A stretch of DNA of 64,000 nucleotides from Pseudomonas sp. R84 (GCF_009834515.1 NZ_CP019426.1:248001-312000); one strand, 5' to 3'. Positions 8,917-17,200 are shown, numbered from the stretch's first letter. A program made the numbers and translations. Notes: generated by a model not told the origin, from the letters alone.

Positions 8917-8935
8917 CAGATTCAACGTTTTTCCG

Positions 8936-8970
8936 GGGCCGTCTCCTTGGCAGGGTGCGGCCCTTTTTTT
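8936..8970 (+). terminator. Rho-independent terminator after exbD
   Basis: GGGCCG / CGGCCC stem followed by seven T residues, about 20 nt after the exbD stop. Confidence 0.8.
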
Positions 8971-8992
8971 ATTTCTGGCATTAGAAGCAAAG

Positions 8993-9167
8993 CCCTCACC
9001 CTAGCCCTCCCGAAACGTCGGACCGCCCAGAGGGAGAGGGGACTGACCGCGTTGTTTGGCCGCTATACGCCGATCTGAAATATCCAGTCGAACTCCAAAT
9101 CTGAAAACCGCATAGATCGGCTCCCTTTCCCCCTCGCCCCCTTGGGGGAGAGGGCTGGGGTGAGGGG
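8993..9167. repeat. Long intergenic repeat, Pseudomonas type
   Basis: The unit starts CCCTCACCCTAGCCCTC and ends AGGGCTGGGGTGAGGGG, making an imperfect inverted repeat of about 175 bp. Related copies lie at 11922-12380, 15744-15962, 47186-47361, 51152-51312 and 58413-58715. It resembles the dispersed long repeat families reported in P. fluorescens, although I cannot assign the exact family. The rest of the 382-bp gap up to 9298 holds an AT-rich stretch, with CTTATTCCTTAACG at about 9225, that probably contains the promoter of the next gene. Confidence 0.85.
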
Positions 9168-9298
9168 GAAAGGATCTAAAGTCATACACAATACTCATAT
9201 TCAATTCAGATCTTAATAAATAGCTTCTTATTCCTTAACGAATATAAATCCCCTCCCTATACTCGTTCAGGAACAGACACGACGCAGGAGAGCTCCCC

Positions 9299-9880
9299 AT
9301 GCGCAACGAATCAATCCGCTACCTGATTGTGCCGGGCTGGCAAGGATCGCCAGAAGATCATTGGCAAAGCCACTGGCAGAACAGCCTGCCGAACAGCGCG
9401 CGAGTCGAACAGGCCGATTGGCTGACGCCGCGTCGTGAAGATTGGGTCGCGGCACTGGCCGAGGCGATTGCTGCCGACAGTACGCCGGTGATCCTTATCG
9501 CCCACAGCCTTGGCTGCGTCACGGTTGCCCACTGGGCGGCCACGGCGCCGTTGCAATACCTGCGTCAGGTACGCGGCGCATTGCTGGTTGCGCCGGCCGA
9601 TGTCGAGCGCCCGGCGTGCGCGCCGGCGCTGCGCAATTTCGCACCGATTCCGACCGATCTGCTGCCATTTCCAAGCCAGGTGGTCAGCTCCGATAACGAT
9701 GCTGCCGTCAGTGCACCGCGAGCGCTGGAGCTGGCGCGCAACTGGGGCGCCGAGGCGGGGATTCTCGCCGGTGCCGGACACATCAACGTCAAATCCGGGC
9801 ATCAGCGTTGGGAGCAGGGTTTTGCTTATCTCTATCGCCTGCAAAACCGCATGGAACACCACGCTCGTCGCCGCGCCTGA
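9299..9880 (+). CDS. RBBP9/YdeN-family alpha/beta hydrolase
   Basis: 193 aa. It begins with the family's YLIVPGWQGSPEDHWQSHW segment. It has a serine-hydrolase elbow LIAHSLGCVTVAHW (nucleophile Ser in HSLG), an Asp in SSDNDAAVS, and a late His in AGHINVKSG, forming a likely catalytic triad. Family members are small serine hydrolases with poorly defined substrates. The start is supported by AGGAGAG upstream. The sigma-54 activator gene follows after about 54 nt on the same strand, so the two may be co-transcribed; the link is unknown. Confidence 0.9.
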   Translation: MRNESIRYLIVPGWQGSPEDHWQSHWQNSLPNSARVEQADWLTPRREDWVAALAEAIAADSTPVILIAHSLGCVTVAHWAATAPLQYLRQVRGALLVAPADVERPACAPALRNFAPIPTDLLPFPSQVVSSDNDAAVSAPRALELARNWGAEAGILAGAGHINVKSGHQRWEQGFAYLYRLQNRMEHHARRRA

Positions 9881-9934
9881 TTTTTATTTCTTTCAACGCC
9901 CCCGTCTCCCGGCGGTTTTGGGCGGGAGTCTGCC

Positions 9935-10867
9935 ATGAGTTTCGAAACCTTCGGTCAGCCATTGCTGACCTTTCCTGACGCTGAAAAAAGCCCCCTGAGC
10001 ATTCGCGCCAAGGCATTGGTGTTTGTCGACCCACGCTCACGTCAGTTACGTGAAGAGCTGGAGCAATTGGCGCCGCGCTCGACCTCGGTATTGATCCGTG
10101 GCGAGACCGGTACGGGTAAAGAATTGCTCGCTCGGCACATCCATCGCGCCAGTGACCGCGCCGGTCTGTTCGTTTCGGTCAATTGCGGTGCGATCAGCCC
10201 GACCTACGCCGATGCCGAACTGTTCGGCTACGCCGCCGGCAGTTACAGCGGCTCGGCCAGCAGCCGTGCAGGCTGGTTCGGTTCAGCCAATGGCGGCACC
10301 TTGTATCTGGATGAAATCGGCGACTTGCCGCTGCCAATCCAGATCAAATTGCTTGCCGCCCTGGAGAACCACGAAGTCACCCGTGTCGGTGCGCATCAGC
10401 CGAGTCCGGTGGATGTGCGTCTGGTCGCGGCCACCAGTATCGATCTGGCGCAAGCAGTGGACGCCGGGAAATTCCACGAGCGGCTTTATCACTACCTCAG
10501 CGAAGGGCAACTGGAACTGCCCGCCTTGCGCGCACGCATCGGCGACATTCTTTCGCTCGCCGAATACTTCCTCGGCATCTATAGCCAACGCCTCGACCTG
10601 CCCGTGCCGCTGATCAGCGAAGCCGCGCAGCACGTGCTCGAACAACACAGTTGGCCGGGCAACACCCGCGAGCTGGAAAACGTCATTCACTTTGCCTTGC
10701 TGGTGAGTACCGGTGACGAGATTCTGCCGGAGCACCTGAACCTGCCCGAGGCGTCTGGCCCGCAGCTTCAGATCGAACGGCTGGTTGCGCAAATCAACAT
10801 CGGCGGCAGCGTCGATGAGCGTAAGGCATTGAAAGATTTGCTGATTCGTTTGGGTGAGGCGTTGTAA
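9935..10867 (+). CDS. Sigma-54-dependent activator, SfnR-like, with divergent GAFTGA loop and no recognisable HTH
   Basis: 310 aa, made almost only of the AAA+ central domain. Walker A GETGTGKE is at 56-63, Walker B region TLYLDEIGD at 122-130, and the late SWPGNTRELENVIHFALLV segment is conserved. There is no receiver or GAF domain in front. The phrase KALVFVDPRSR at the start, as I recall, resembles the SfnR group that controls sulfone/sulfonate genes in Pseudomonas. The sigma-54 contact loop, normally GAFTGA, reads GSYSGS (102-107). The last 40 residues do not look like a Fis-type helix-turn-helix. It may be a modified activator, a partner of another activator, or a decaying copy. The SfnR link is by similarity and sulfur context only. 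Confidence 0.85.
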   Translation: MSFETFGQPLLTFPDAEKSPLSIRAKALVFVDPRSRQLREELEQLAPRSTSVLIRGETGTGKELLARHIHRASDRAGLFVSVNCGAISPTYADAELFGYAAGSYSGSASSRAGWFGSANGGTLYLDEIGDLPLPIQIKLLAALENHEVTRVGAHQPSPVDVRLVAATSIDLAQAVDAGKFHERLYHYLSEGQLELPALRARIGDILSLAEYFLGIYSQRLDLPVPLISEAAQHVLEQHSWPGNTRELENVIHFALLVSTGDEILPEHLNLPEASGPQLQIERLVAQINIGGSVDERKALKDLLIRLGEAL

Positions 10868-10892
10868 CCGTTTCGTTCAACATGAACAAAAT

Positions 10893-10900
10893 GGAATATG
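10893..10900 (-). promoter_or_regulatory. Sulfur-box core upstream of metQ
   Basis: GGAATATG (CATATTCC on the minus strand) matches the core found ahead of the DszC-type operon and tcyJ. It lies about 134 bp before metQ, in inverted orientation relative to it, and lacks the long A/T tail. A 6-bp stem CCGGGA/TCCCGG lies at 10922-10941 without a following T run. I see no SAM-riboswitch-like structure. Confidence 0.25.
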
Positions 10901-11033
10901 AAGCTGAATAAACGTTATTGTCCGGGAATAAAAAATCCCGGTATTGTCCGACCCACGCCAGCGATATCACTTCACTGGCACACGTATTAATGCCGTCGTC
11001 GATGACGACCGTGATTTTCGATAAGGACACTGC

Positions 11034-11831
11034 ATGAAAAAGGTTCTGTTGTTTACCGCATTGGCGGCTGCTCTGACTGCTTCCCTGGCCAATGCCGGCG
11101 AGAAACTGGTGGTTGCTGCGACCCCGGTGCCGCACGCTGAAATCCTTGAGCTGATCAAACCGACCCTGGCCAAAGAAGGCGTGGATCTGGAAATCAAAGT
11201 GTTTACCGACTACGTTCAGCCGAACGTACAGGTCGGTGAGAAGCGTCTGGACGCCAACTACTTCCAGACCCTGCCGTACCTGAACAGCTTCAACCTGGGC
11301 AAATACAAGGACGACAAGTCCAAGTACCTGGTGACTGTGCAGGGCGTACACGTTGAACCGTTCGGTGGTTACTCGAGCAAGTACAAGACCCTGGCTGAAC
11401 TGCCGGACGGCGCCACCATCGCCATCCCGAACGAAGGCAGCAACAGCGGCCGCGCCCTGATCCTGCTGCAGAAGGCTGGCCTGATCGAACTGAAAGACCC
11501 GAAAAACGCTCTGGCAACGCCAAAAGACATCGCCAAGAACCCGCACAACTTCAAGTTCAAGGAACTGGAATCGGCCCTGCTACCACGCGTTCTGAAAGAA
11601 GTTGATCTGGACATGATCAACACCAACTACGCGCTGGAAGCCAAACTGAATCCGCAGAAAGATGCGCTGGTGATTGAAGGCGCTGACTCGCCGTACGTGA
11701 ACTTCCTGGTGGCCCGTGAGGACAACAAGAACAGCGACGCGATCCAGAAACTGGCCAAAGCCCTGACCAGCCCGGAAGTCAAAGCGTTCATCGAGAAGAA
11801 GTACAACGGCGCGGTACTGCCGGCGTTCTGA
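11034..11831 (+). CDS. metQ: MetQ-type methionine-binding periplasmic protein (stand-alone)
   Basis: 265 aa of the NlpA/MetQ family: cleavable signal peptide to about residue 21, then LVVAATPVPHAEILELIKP, KVFTDYVQPN, and AIPNEGSNSGRALILLQKAGLI. It binds D- or L-methionine and delivers it to a MetNI-type importer. No lipobox cysteine is present at the cleavage site, unlike many MetQ lipoproteins, so it is probably soluble. No permease or ATPase is adjacent. The nearest set is the complete metQNI at 25742-28309, whose permease it might share. It has its own terminator. Confidence 0.92.
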   Translation: MKKVLLFTALAAALTASLANAGEKLVVAATPVPHAEILELIKPTLAKEGVDLEIKVFTDYVQPNVQVGEKRLDANYFQTLPYLNSFNLGKYKDDKSKYLVTVQGVHVEPFGGYSSKYKTLAELPDGATIAIPNEGSNSGRALILLQKAGLIELKDPKNALATPKDIAKNPHNFKFKELESALLPRVLKEVDLDMINTNYALEAKLNPQKDALVIEGADSPYVNFLVAREDNKNSDAIQKLAKALTSPEVKAFIEKKYNGAVLPAF

Positions 11832-11865
11832 TCTGACGCTTGAGTGAACCCCTTCAAGGTGTGAA

Positions 11866-11900
11866 AACGCCGATGGCCAGTGATGGGCATCGGCGTTTTT
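11866..11900 (+). terminator. Rho-independent terminator after metQ
   Basis: AACGCCGATG / CATCGGCGTT stem with a 12-nt loop and a T tract, about 35 nt after the metQ stop. Confidence 0.9.
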
Positions 11901-11921
11901 GTGTGTGCGTTGAAAAGCCCC

Positions 11922-12380
11922 TCACCCTAGCCCTCTCCCAGAGGGAGAGGGGACTGATTGGGGGATGCTGTAGAAGTACGCCGACGTGAAAGATCTCTGC
12001 CGAATCCATAATCGACTCGATCTTTCAGGTCGATGTAAAACGCCAGACACCACGGTCGGCTCCCTCTCCCTCCGGGAGAGGGCTGGGGTGAGGGGACTGA
12101 TTGGGGGATGCTGTAGAGGTACGCCGATGTGAAAGATCTCTGCCGAATCCTTAATCGACTCGATTTTTCAGGTCGATGTAAAACGCCAGATACCGCGGTC
12201 GGCCCCCTCGCCCTCCGGGAGAGGGCTGGGGTGAGGGGACTGATCGGGGGATGCTGTAGAAGTACGCCGACGTGAAAGATCTCTGCCGAATCCATAATCG
12301 ACTCGGTCTTTCAGGTCGATGTATGACGCAAGACACCTCGGTTAGCTCCCTCTCCCTCCGGGAGAGGGCTGGGGTGAGGG
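11922..12380. repeat. Three tandem 143-bp units of the long intergenic repeat
   Basis: The marker GGACTGAT starts at 11951, 12094 and 12237, an exact 143-bp period, and the array ends at about 12379. Each unit carries GATGCTGTAGAAGTACGCCG, AAAGATCTCTGCCGAATCC, ATCGACTCG and GGGAGAGGGCTGGGGTGAGG with a few substitutions. A 29-bp partial unit precedes the first copy. Reading frames within it on the minus strand are repeats of the same peptide and are not regarded as genes. Confidence 0.93.
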
Positions 12381-12389
12381 GTTTTTGAC

Positions 12390-12479
12390 TTACGCTGCAG
12401 CCTTCAACGCCCGCCTCAACGCCACCAACAATTTCACAATCTCTTGCGGATCCAGTCGCTGCGGCACTTTTACGTCCAT
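12390..12479 (-). CDS. Putative 29-residue peptide
   Basis: ATG to TAA, 29 codons, with a strong AAGGAAGAG ribosome site about 5 nt upstream. The peptide contains LDPQEIVKLLVALRRALK, which would form an amphipathic, basic helix. It lies between the tandem repeat and the divergently transcribed amino acid importer. The pattern P-x-x-I-x-x-x-L-x-A is loosely shared with the 22-residue leader peptide at 32246-32314. Function unknown; expression is unproven. Confidence 0.4.
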   Translation of the reverse strand: MDVKVPQRLDPQEIVKLLVALRRALKAAA

Positions 12480-12761
12480 GTTCTCTTCCTTGTTATGAGT
12501 TTGGCCGGGGGAGTCTGGCCAAAAGCTGTTCGTCCTTGGAGGGCTTTCGTGAAAAAAAGATCCGTCCTACAGCGCAAAGGAAAATAGCCTTCTTATTCCT
12601 TCCCGGCAAACCCACAAGATAGTTTTTTGGGTGATATCAATATGCTTTAACGGTATTTAAATTCTTGTTTTTATACCTATAAAGTCGGTGCTTGCCGGAC
12701 AGCCATCTGCTGTCCTTGGACTGCGCCACCGTCGCTTACCGAGCGGCGTCCAGGACGTTTC

Positions 12762-13427
12762 ATGACCTTCGATTACGCATTTATCCTCAGCACCCTGCCG
12801 GCGTTTCTCAAAGCCGTGGGCGTGACGCTGCAGGTCGGATTTATCGCTATCGGTACTTCGTTGCTGGTGGCGCTGCTTAACGCGACCATTCTGGTGTTCC
12901 GCACGCCGTACCTGCAAAAACTGGTGGGCCTGTATGTGGAACTGGCGCGCAACACGCCGCTGCTGATCCAGCTGTTTTTCGTCTACTTCGCCTTGCCGGC
13001 CGTGGGGATCCAGGTGTCCGGTTTCACCGCCGCGATCATCACCATGACCTTCCTCGGCGGCGCCTACCTCACCGAAGTGCTGCGTGCCGGCGTCGATGCG
13101 GTGCCGCTGGCGCAACTGGAATCAGGGCGCTCTATCGGCCTGTCCCACGGCCAATTGCTGCGCTATGTGATCCTGCCGCAAGCGGGGATCCTCAGCCTGC
13201 CGTCGCTGTTCGCCAATTTCATTTTCCTGCTCAAGGAAACCACTGTGGTCTCGGCGGTGGCGGTGCCGGAAATTCTCTACACGACCAAGAGCTACATCGC
13301 GCTCTATTACAAAACCTACGAAATGCTCGCCGTGCTGACGCTGATCTGCGTGCTGCTGTTCTTGCCGCTGTCGCTATTGCTCAGCCGTTTGGAAAGGAGG
13401 CTCCAGCATGGCCAGTTCGGGTCTTGA
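12762..13427 (+). CDS. Polar amino acid ABC transporter permease 1
   Basis: 221 aa of the HisM/GlnP (His/Glu/Gln/Arg/cystine) family, with about five membrane segments and the coupling loop EVLRAGVDAVPLAQLESGRSI. It forms a heterodimer with the next permease. It overlaps that gene by 20 bp, and the whole operon is permease, permease, ATPase, binding protein. The 282-bp gap upstream contains AT-rich DNA and a 7-bp hairpin GGACAGC/GCTGTCC at about 12698-12716. The substrate is unproven; see the binding protein. Confidence 0.92.
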   Translation: MTFDYAFILSTLPAFLKAVGVTLQVGFIAIGTSLLVALLNATILVFRTPYLQKLVGLYVELARNTPLLIQLFFVYFALPAVGIQVSGFTAAIITMTFLGGAYLTEVLRAGVDAVPLAQLESGRSIGLSHGQLLRYVILPQAGILSLPSLFANFIFLLKETTVVSAVAVPEILYTTKSYIALYYKTYEMLAVLTLICVLLFLPLSLLLSRLERRLQHGQFGS

Positions 13428-14067
13428 ATTGCTCTGGGTGTCGTTGCCACAACTGGCCAAAGGCGCCGGACAAACCTTGTCGATCTCTTTTCTGGGCATT
13501 GCCATCAGCACTGTCGGCGGCGTGCTCTACGGCGTATTGCGCACGCTCAACATCACGTGGCTGAACGCGATTCTGAGGGTGTATCTGGAGCTGTTCCGGG
13601 CGATCCCGGTGCTGGTCTGGTTGTATCTATTGTTCTTCGGTTTGCCGATTTTCTTCGGCCTGAGCATTCCCAGCTTCTGGTGCGCGGTGCTGGTGCTATC
13701 GCTGTGGGGCGCCAGCGAGGTCGGCGAAGTGGCGCGCGGAGCCCTGCATTCTTTACCACGCGGCCAGCGTGAAGCGGGGCTGTCGATTGGTTTGAACGCC
13801 GCGCAACTCTACGGTTACGTGTTGCTGCCACAAGCGCTGAAACGCATGACGCCGCCGACCATCAACGTCTACACGCGGATCATCAAGACCAGCTCGCTGG
13901 CGGTGCTCATCGGTGTGGTCGATGTGATCAAGGTCGGCCAACAGATCATCGAGCGCACTTACGAATCGGTGCTGATCTACGGCGCACTGTTTCTGTTTTT
14001 CTTTTTGATCTGCTACCCGCTGTCGGCCGCCTCGCGCGTGCTGGAGCGGCGCTGGACGCAAGCATGA
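13408..14067 (+). CDS. Polar amino acid ABC transporter permease 2
   Basis: 219 aa, the same family as the preceding permease, with LELFRAIPVLVWLYLLFF and the coupling loop GEVARGALHSLPRGQREAG. A ribosome site (GGAAAGGAGG) is embedded in the end of the first permease gene. It overlaps the ATPase gene start by 4 bp, indicating translational coupling. Confidence 0.92.
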   Translation: MASSGLELLWVSLPQLAKGAGQTLSISFLGIAISTVGGVLYGVLRTLNITWLNAILRVYLELFRAIPVLVWLYLLFFGLPIFFGLSIPSFWCAVLVLSLWGASEVGEVARGALHSLPRGQREAGLSIGLNAAQLYGYVLLPQALKRMTPPTINVYTRIIKTSSLAVLIGVVDVIKVGQQIIERTYESVLIYGALFLFFFLICYPLSAASRVLERRWTQA

Positions 14068-14846
14068 GCGCATTGATCGAGTTTCACGGTTTCAACAAAT
14101 TCTACGGCGAGCAGCAGGTGCTCAACGGCATCGACCTGCAGGTGCAGAGCGGCGAAGTGATCGTCATCCTCGGCCCCAGCGGTTGCGGCAAAAGCACCTT
14201 GTTGCGTTGCCTCAATGGCCTGGAAGAGGCCCACAGCGGCAGCCTGAAGTTTCTCGGCCGTGAGCTGCTGGACAAGGCCACCGACTGGCGCGAGATCCGT
14301 CAGCAGATCGGTATGGTGTTCCAGAGTTATCACCTGTTCCCGCACATGAGTGTGCTCGACAACCTGCTGCTCGGCCCGCTCAAGGTGCAGAAGCGCCAGC
14401 GCCGTGAAGCCCAGCAACAAGCCGAAGCGCTGCTTGAGCGCGTGGGACTTTTGGACAAGCGCGATGCTTTCCCGCGTCAGCTCTCCGGCGGCCAGCAGCA
14501 ACGCATCGCCATCGTCCGCTCGTTGTGCATGAACCCGCGCGTGATGCTCTTCGACGAGGTCACCGCCGCCCTCGACCCGGAGATGGTCAAAGAAGTTTTG
14601 CAGGTCATTCAGGGCCTCGCTCGCGAAGGCATGACCCTGTTGATCGTCACGCATGAAATGGCCTTCGCCCGCGCGGTGGCCGACCGCATCGTGTTCATGG
14701 ATGCCGGGCGCATCCTTGAACAGAACCCGCCCGAGATTTTCTTTACGAACCCGCAAACCGCACGCGCGCAGCAGTTTCTGGAGAAGTTCTCCTTCGTGGC
14801 AACACTGCCGAAAACGAATCCGACAAAGGAACTGGAACTGTTATGA
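14064..14846 (+). CDS. Polar amino acid ABC transporter ATP-binding protein
   Basis: 260 aa. Walker A GPSGCGKST (about residues 33-41), Q-loop MVFQSYHLFPHM, signature [15 protein letters not shown], Walker B VMLFDEVTAALDP and switch His in IVTHEM. The Walker B region reads FDEVTAALDP rather than the usual [10 protein letters not shown], a harmless-looking variation. It energises the two-permease importer. It ends 4 bp into the binding-protein gene. Confidence 0.93.
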   Translation: MSALIEFHGFNKFYGEQQVLNGIDLQVQSGEVIVILGPSGCGKSTLLRCLNGLEEAHSGSLKFLGRELLDKATDWREIRQQIGMVFQSYHLFPHMSVLDNLLLGPLKVQKRQRREAQQQAEALLERVGLLDKRDAFPRQLSGGQQQRIAIVRSLCMNPRVMLFDEVTAALDPEMVKEVLQVIQGLAREGMTLLIVTHEMAFARAVADRIVFMDAGRILEQNPPEIFFTNPQTARAQQFLEKFSFVATLPKTNPTKELELL

Positions 14847-15715
14847 AAACTGCCGCTTTTTTACTGCCCCTGCTCAGCCTCGCCTTGCTTGCCGGTTGCA
14901 GCAAGACCGAAGAACCGCCGAAGCCGAAAGTCGCCAGCGAAAGCACCGCGCCGGCCGGTTATCTGGACAAGATCAAGGCCCGCGACAAGTTGATTGTCGG
15001 CGTGTTCACCGACAAGCCACCATTCGGTTTTGTCGATGAAGCTGGGCGCTACGTCGGCTTTGATACTGATATCGGCCGGCGTTTCGCCAAGGATCTGCTC
15101 GGTGATGAAAACAAGGTCGAGTTCGTTGCCGTTGAGCCGGCGAGCCGTATTCCGTTCCTGCAAAGCGACAAGGTCGACCTGATCCTCGCCAACATGACTG
15201 TGACGCCGGAGCGCAAGGAAGCGGTGGAATTCACCAACCCGAACCTCAAGGTTGCGGTGCAGGCGTTGGTGCCGCAAAGCAGCTCGGTGAAAAACCTTGA
15301 TGACCTGGCGACCCGCACCACCATCGTTACTACCGGCACGACTGCTGATATCTGGCTGACCAAGAATCATCCGGACTGGAAACTGCTGAAGTTCGAGAAA
15401 AACTCCGAATCGCTGCAAGCTTTGGCCAACGGTCGTGGTGATGCTTATGCACAGGACAACCTGGTGCTGTTCAGCTGGGCCAAGCAGAACCCGGGCTATC
15501 GCGTGCTCGATGAAAAGCTCGGTGCTGAAGCGCCGATTGCGCCGGCGGTGAAGAAGGGCAATATCGAGTTGCGTGACTGGGTGAATACTGAGCTGGCCAA
15601 GCTGGGTGAGGAGAAGTATCTGCTCAAGCTGTATGACCAATATGTGCGTAAAGAGCTGAGTGATGACACCAAGCCTGAGAGTGTGATTGTTGAAGGCGGC
15701 AAGTGGCAGGGGTGA
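14843..15715 (+). CDS. Amino acid ABC transporter substrate-binding lipoprotein, possibly cystine/cysteine or acidic amino acid type
   Basis: 290 aa of the SBP_bac_3 family. A lipoprotein signal ends in LLAGC (Cys near residue 19), so it is anchored to the membrane. The fold-1 start KLIVGVFTDKPPFGFVDEAG and the VDLILANMTVTPERKEAVEF hinge are typical. Family members of this shape (CjaA, glutamate/aspartate or cysteine binders) are hard to separate by eye. The sulfur-rich neighbourhood favours a cyst(e)ine-like substrate, as inference only. It is the last gene of the operon and is followed by a long intergenic repeat. Confidence 0.9.
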   Translation: MKTAAFLLPLLSLALLAGCSKTEEPPKPKVASESTAPAGYLDKIKARDKLIVGVFTDKPPFGFVDEAGRYVGFDTDIGRRFAKDLLGDENKVEFVAVEPASRIPFLQSDKVDLILANMTVTPERKEAVEFTNPNLKVAVQALVPQSSSVKNLDDLATRTTIVTTGTTADIWLTKNHPDWKLLKFEKNSESLQALANGRGDAYAQDNLVLFSWAKQNPGYRVLDEKLGAEAPIAPAVKKGNIELRDWVNTELAKLGEEKYLLKLYDQYVRKELSDDTKPESVIVEGGKWQG

Positions 15716-15743
15716 TTGTCTGTCAGGTCGGTGGTGAGGCCTG

Positions 15744-15962
15744 CCCCTCACCCCAGCCCTCTCCCGAAGGAGAGGGAGCCGACCGAGGTGTCTTGCATCA
15801 GACATCGACCTGCGGAACCGAGTCGATTATGGATTCACAGATGCATTTCGCGTCGGCGTCACTTCGACTTTGGATTCACAGATGCATTTTCACGTCGGCG
15901 TCACTCTTGAGCATCCCCCAATCAGTCCCCTCTCCCTCTGGGAGAGGGTTAGGGTGAGGGGC
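15744..15962. repeat. Long intergenic repeat, Pseudomonas type
   Basis: It starts CCCCTCACCCCAGCCCTC and ends GGGTTAGGGTGAGGGG. The interior has two degenerate copies of the segment TGGATTCACAGATGCATTT (about 15831-15890). It fills the gap between the importer and the convergent ATPase gene. Confidence 0.85.
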
Positions 15963-15977
15963 TTTTGCCTGAATCAC

Positions 15978-17174
15978 TCAATCCGGCCAGTTCCACGCCG
16001 GCTCATCCAGCACCCGCTGGCCGACAATCCCGGTCTGCCCCAGGGTTTTCTCCAGCACAATGCAATTGCACTCGGGATCTTCCTGCAACGCCGAAATCAA
16101 CCGCCGTGCATGGGACACCACCCACACCTGACACTGCTCCGACGCACGAATGATCAACCGCGCCAACGCCGGCAGCAGATCCGGGTGCAGGCTGGTTTCC
16201 GGTTCGTTCAGCACCATCAGCGACGGCGGCCTCGGCGTCAGCAGCGCCGCGACCAACAATAGATAGCGCAACGTCCCGTCCGACAGCTCCGCCGCCGACA
16301 ATGGCCGCAGCAAACCTTCCTGATAAAACTCGATGGCAAAACGTCCACCGGCCTGCGCTTCGATATGCACCCGCGCGCCAGGAAATGCATCGATAATCGC
16401 CGCCCGCATCGCGTCGCCATCACCAATCTCGATGATGGTCTGCAACGCCGCCGCCAGATCCCGCCCATCGTGATGCAGCACTGGCGTGCGCGTACCCAGT
16501 TGCGGTTGGCGCACCGGCGCATCGGCATCGCTGCGAAAGTGATCATAAAAGCGCCAGCGACGAATGAACTCGCGCATCTGAAACACTTCCGGCGAGCTGC
16601 GCAGGCTGCCAACCTGATCGAACAGGCTGTCAAAGTTCGGCGTGTGTTGTGCCAGCACATCCCATTTGCGCTCGGCGCGTGCGCGGATCATCGGGCCGTC
16701 ACGATCCACCAGCAGGCTGGCGGGGCGGTAAAGCGCGCCGGCCCAGATGCATTCGCGCTTGATCTGCGGGTCGAGGCTGAAGCGCGAGGGAATTGGCCGG
16801 GAATGTTCGGGTAGCATGAAATGCCCGTTGGAATCGGGCAGCCCGAGGCTGATCGAATAACTGAAGTCTTCTCCGGCAAACCCCAGGCGCAGCCGCTTCA
16901 CACCCTGACGCACCGTCGACTGAATGGGCACTTCGCCGTTGCGCATGCGCCGGCTGATGGTTTCCGGCCCGGCCCAGAAGGTCGACTCCAGCCCACCCTC
17001 ACGGGCCAGCGCATTGACTACGCCACCCTGAGCGGTTTCCGCCAGCAGACGCAAGGCCCGGTAGAGGTTGGACTTGCCGCTACCGTTGGGGCCGGTGATC
17101 AGGTTGAGCCGGCCGAGCGGGATCACCAGTTTGTTGATCGAACGGTAATTGGCCACTGCCAGAGTGTTGAGCAT
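15978..17174 (-). CDS. AAA-family ATPase of the RecF/SMC/OLD-like class
   Basis: 398 aa. It has the N-terminal form typical of this class (ANYRSINKL, then Walker A GPNGSGKS at about residues 29-36). A signature-like LSDGTLRYLLLVAALL precedes Walker B LMVLNEPETSLHPDLLP and a final VVSHARRLISAL switch region. No TOPRIM nuclease domain is seen, which separates it from full OLD nucleases. Such ATPases are widespread in bacteria. Some belong to defence modules, but no partner nuclease, reverse transcriptase or toxin lies beside it. It is a single gene bracketed by repeats on both sides. Function unknown. Confidence 0.9.
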   Translation of the reverse strand: MLNTLAVANYRSINKLVIPLGRLNLITGPNGSGKSNLYRALRLLAETAQGGVVNALAREGGLESTFWAGPETISRRMRNGEVPIQSTVRQGVKRLRLGFAGEDFSYSISLGLPDSNGHFMLPEHSRPIPSRFSLDPQIKRECIWAGALYRPASLLVDRDGPMIRARAERKWDVLAQHTPNFDSLFDQVGSLRSSPEVFQMREFIRRWRFYDHFRSDADAPVRQPQLGTRTPVLHHDGRDLAAALQTIIEIGDGDAMRAAIIDAFPGARVHIEAQAGGRFAIEFYQEGLLRPLSAAELSDGTLRYLLLVAALLTPRPPSLMVLNEPETSLHPDLLPALARLIIRASEQCQVWVVSHARRLISALQEDPECNCIVLEKTLGQTGIVGQRVLDEPAWNWPD

Positions 17175-17200
17175 GGAATTCCTTCTCTTGAGACGCTTAT

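Noticed and set aside
8993..9167. CRISPR-like or transposon interpretation of the GC-rich repeats
   Set aside because: Copies are dispersed, have no regular spacers, no cas genes, and no transposase or flanking target-site duplication is seen.
10868..11033. SAM or other riboswitch upstream of metQ
   Set aside because: Only a short 6-bp stem was found; no S-box-type multi-stem structure by eye.
11927..12295. 122-codon frame inside the tandem repeat
   Set aside because: The peptide is itself a repeat of the DNA unit; no ribosome site and such repeats are intergenic elsewhere.
15978..17174. Anti-phage defence system call
   Set aside because: Only an ATPase is present; no nuclease, toxin or reverse transcriptase partner and no defence island around it.
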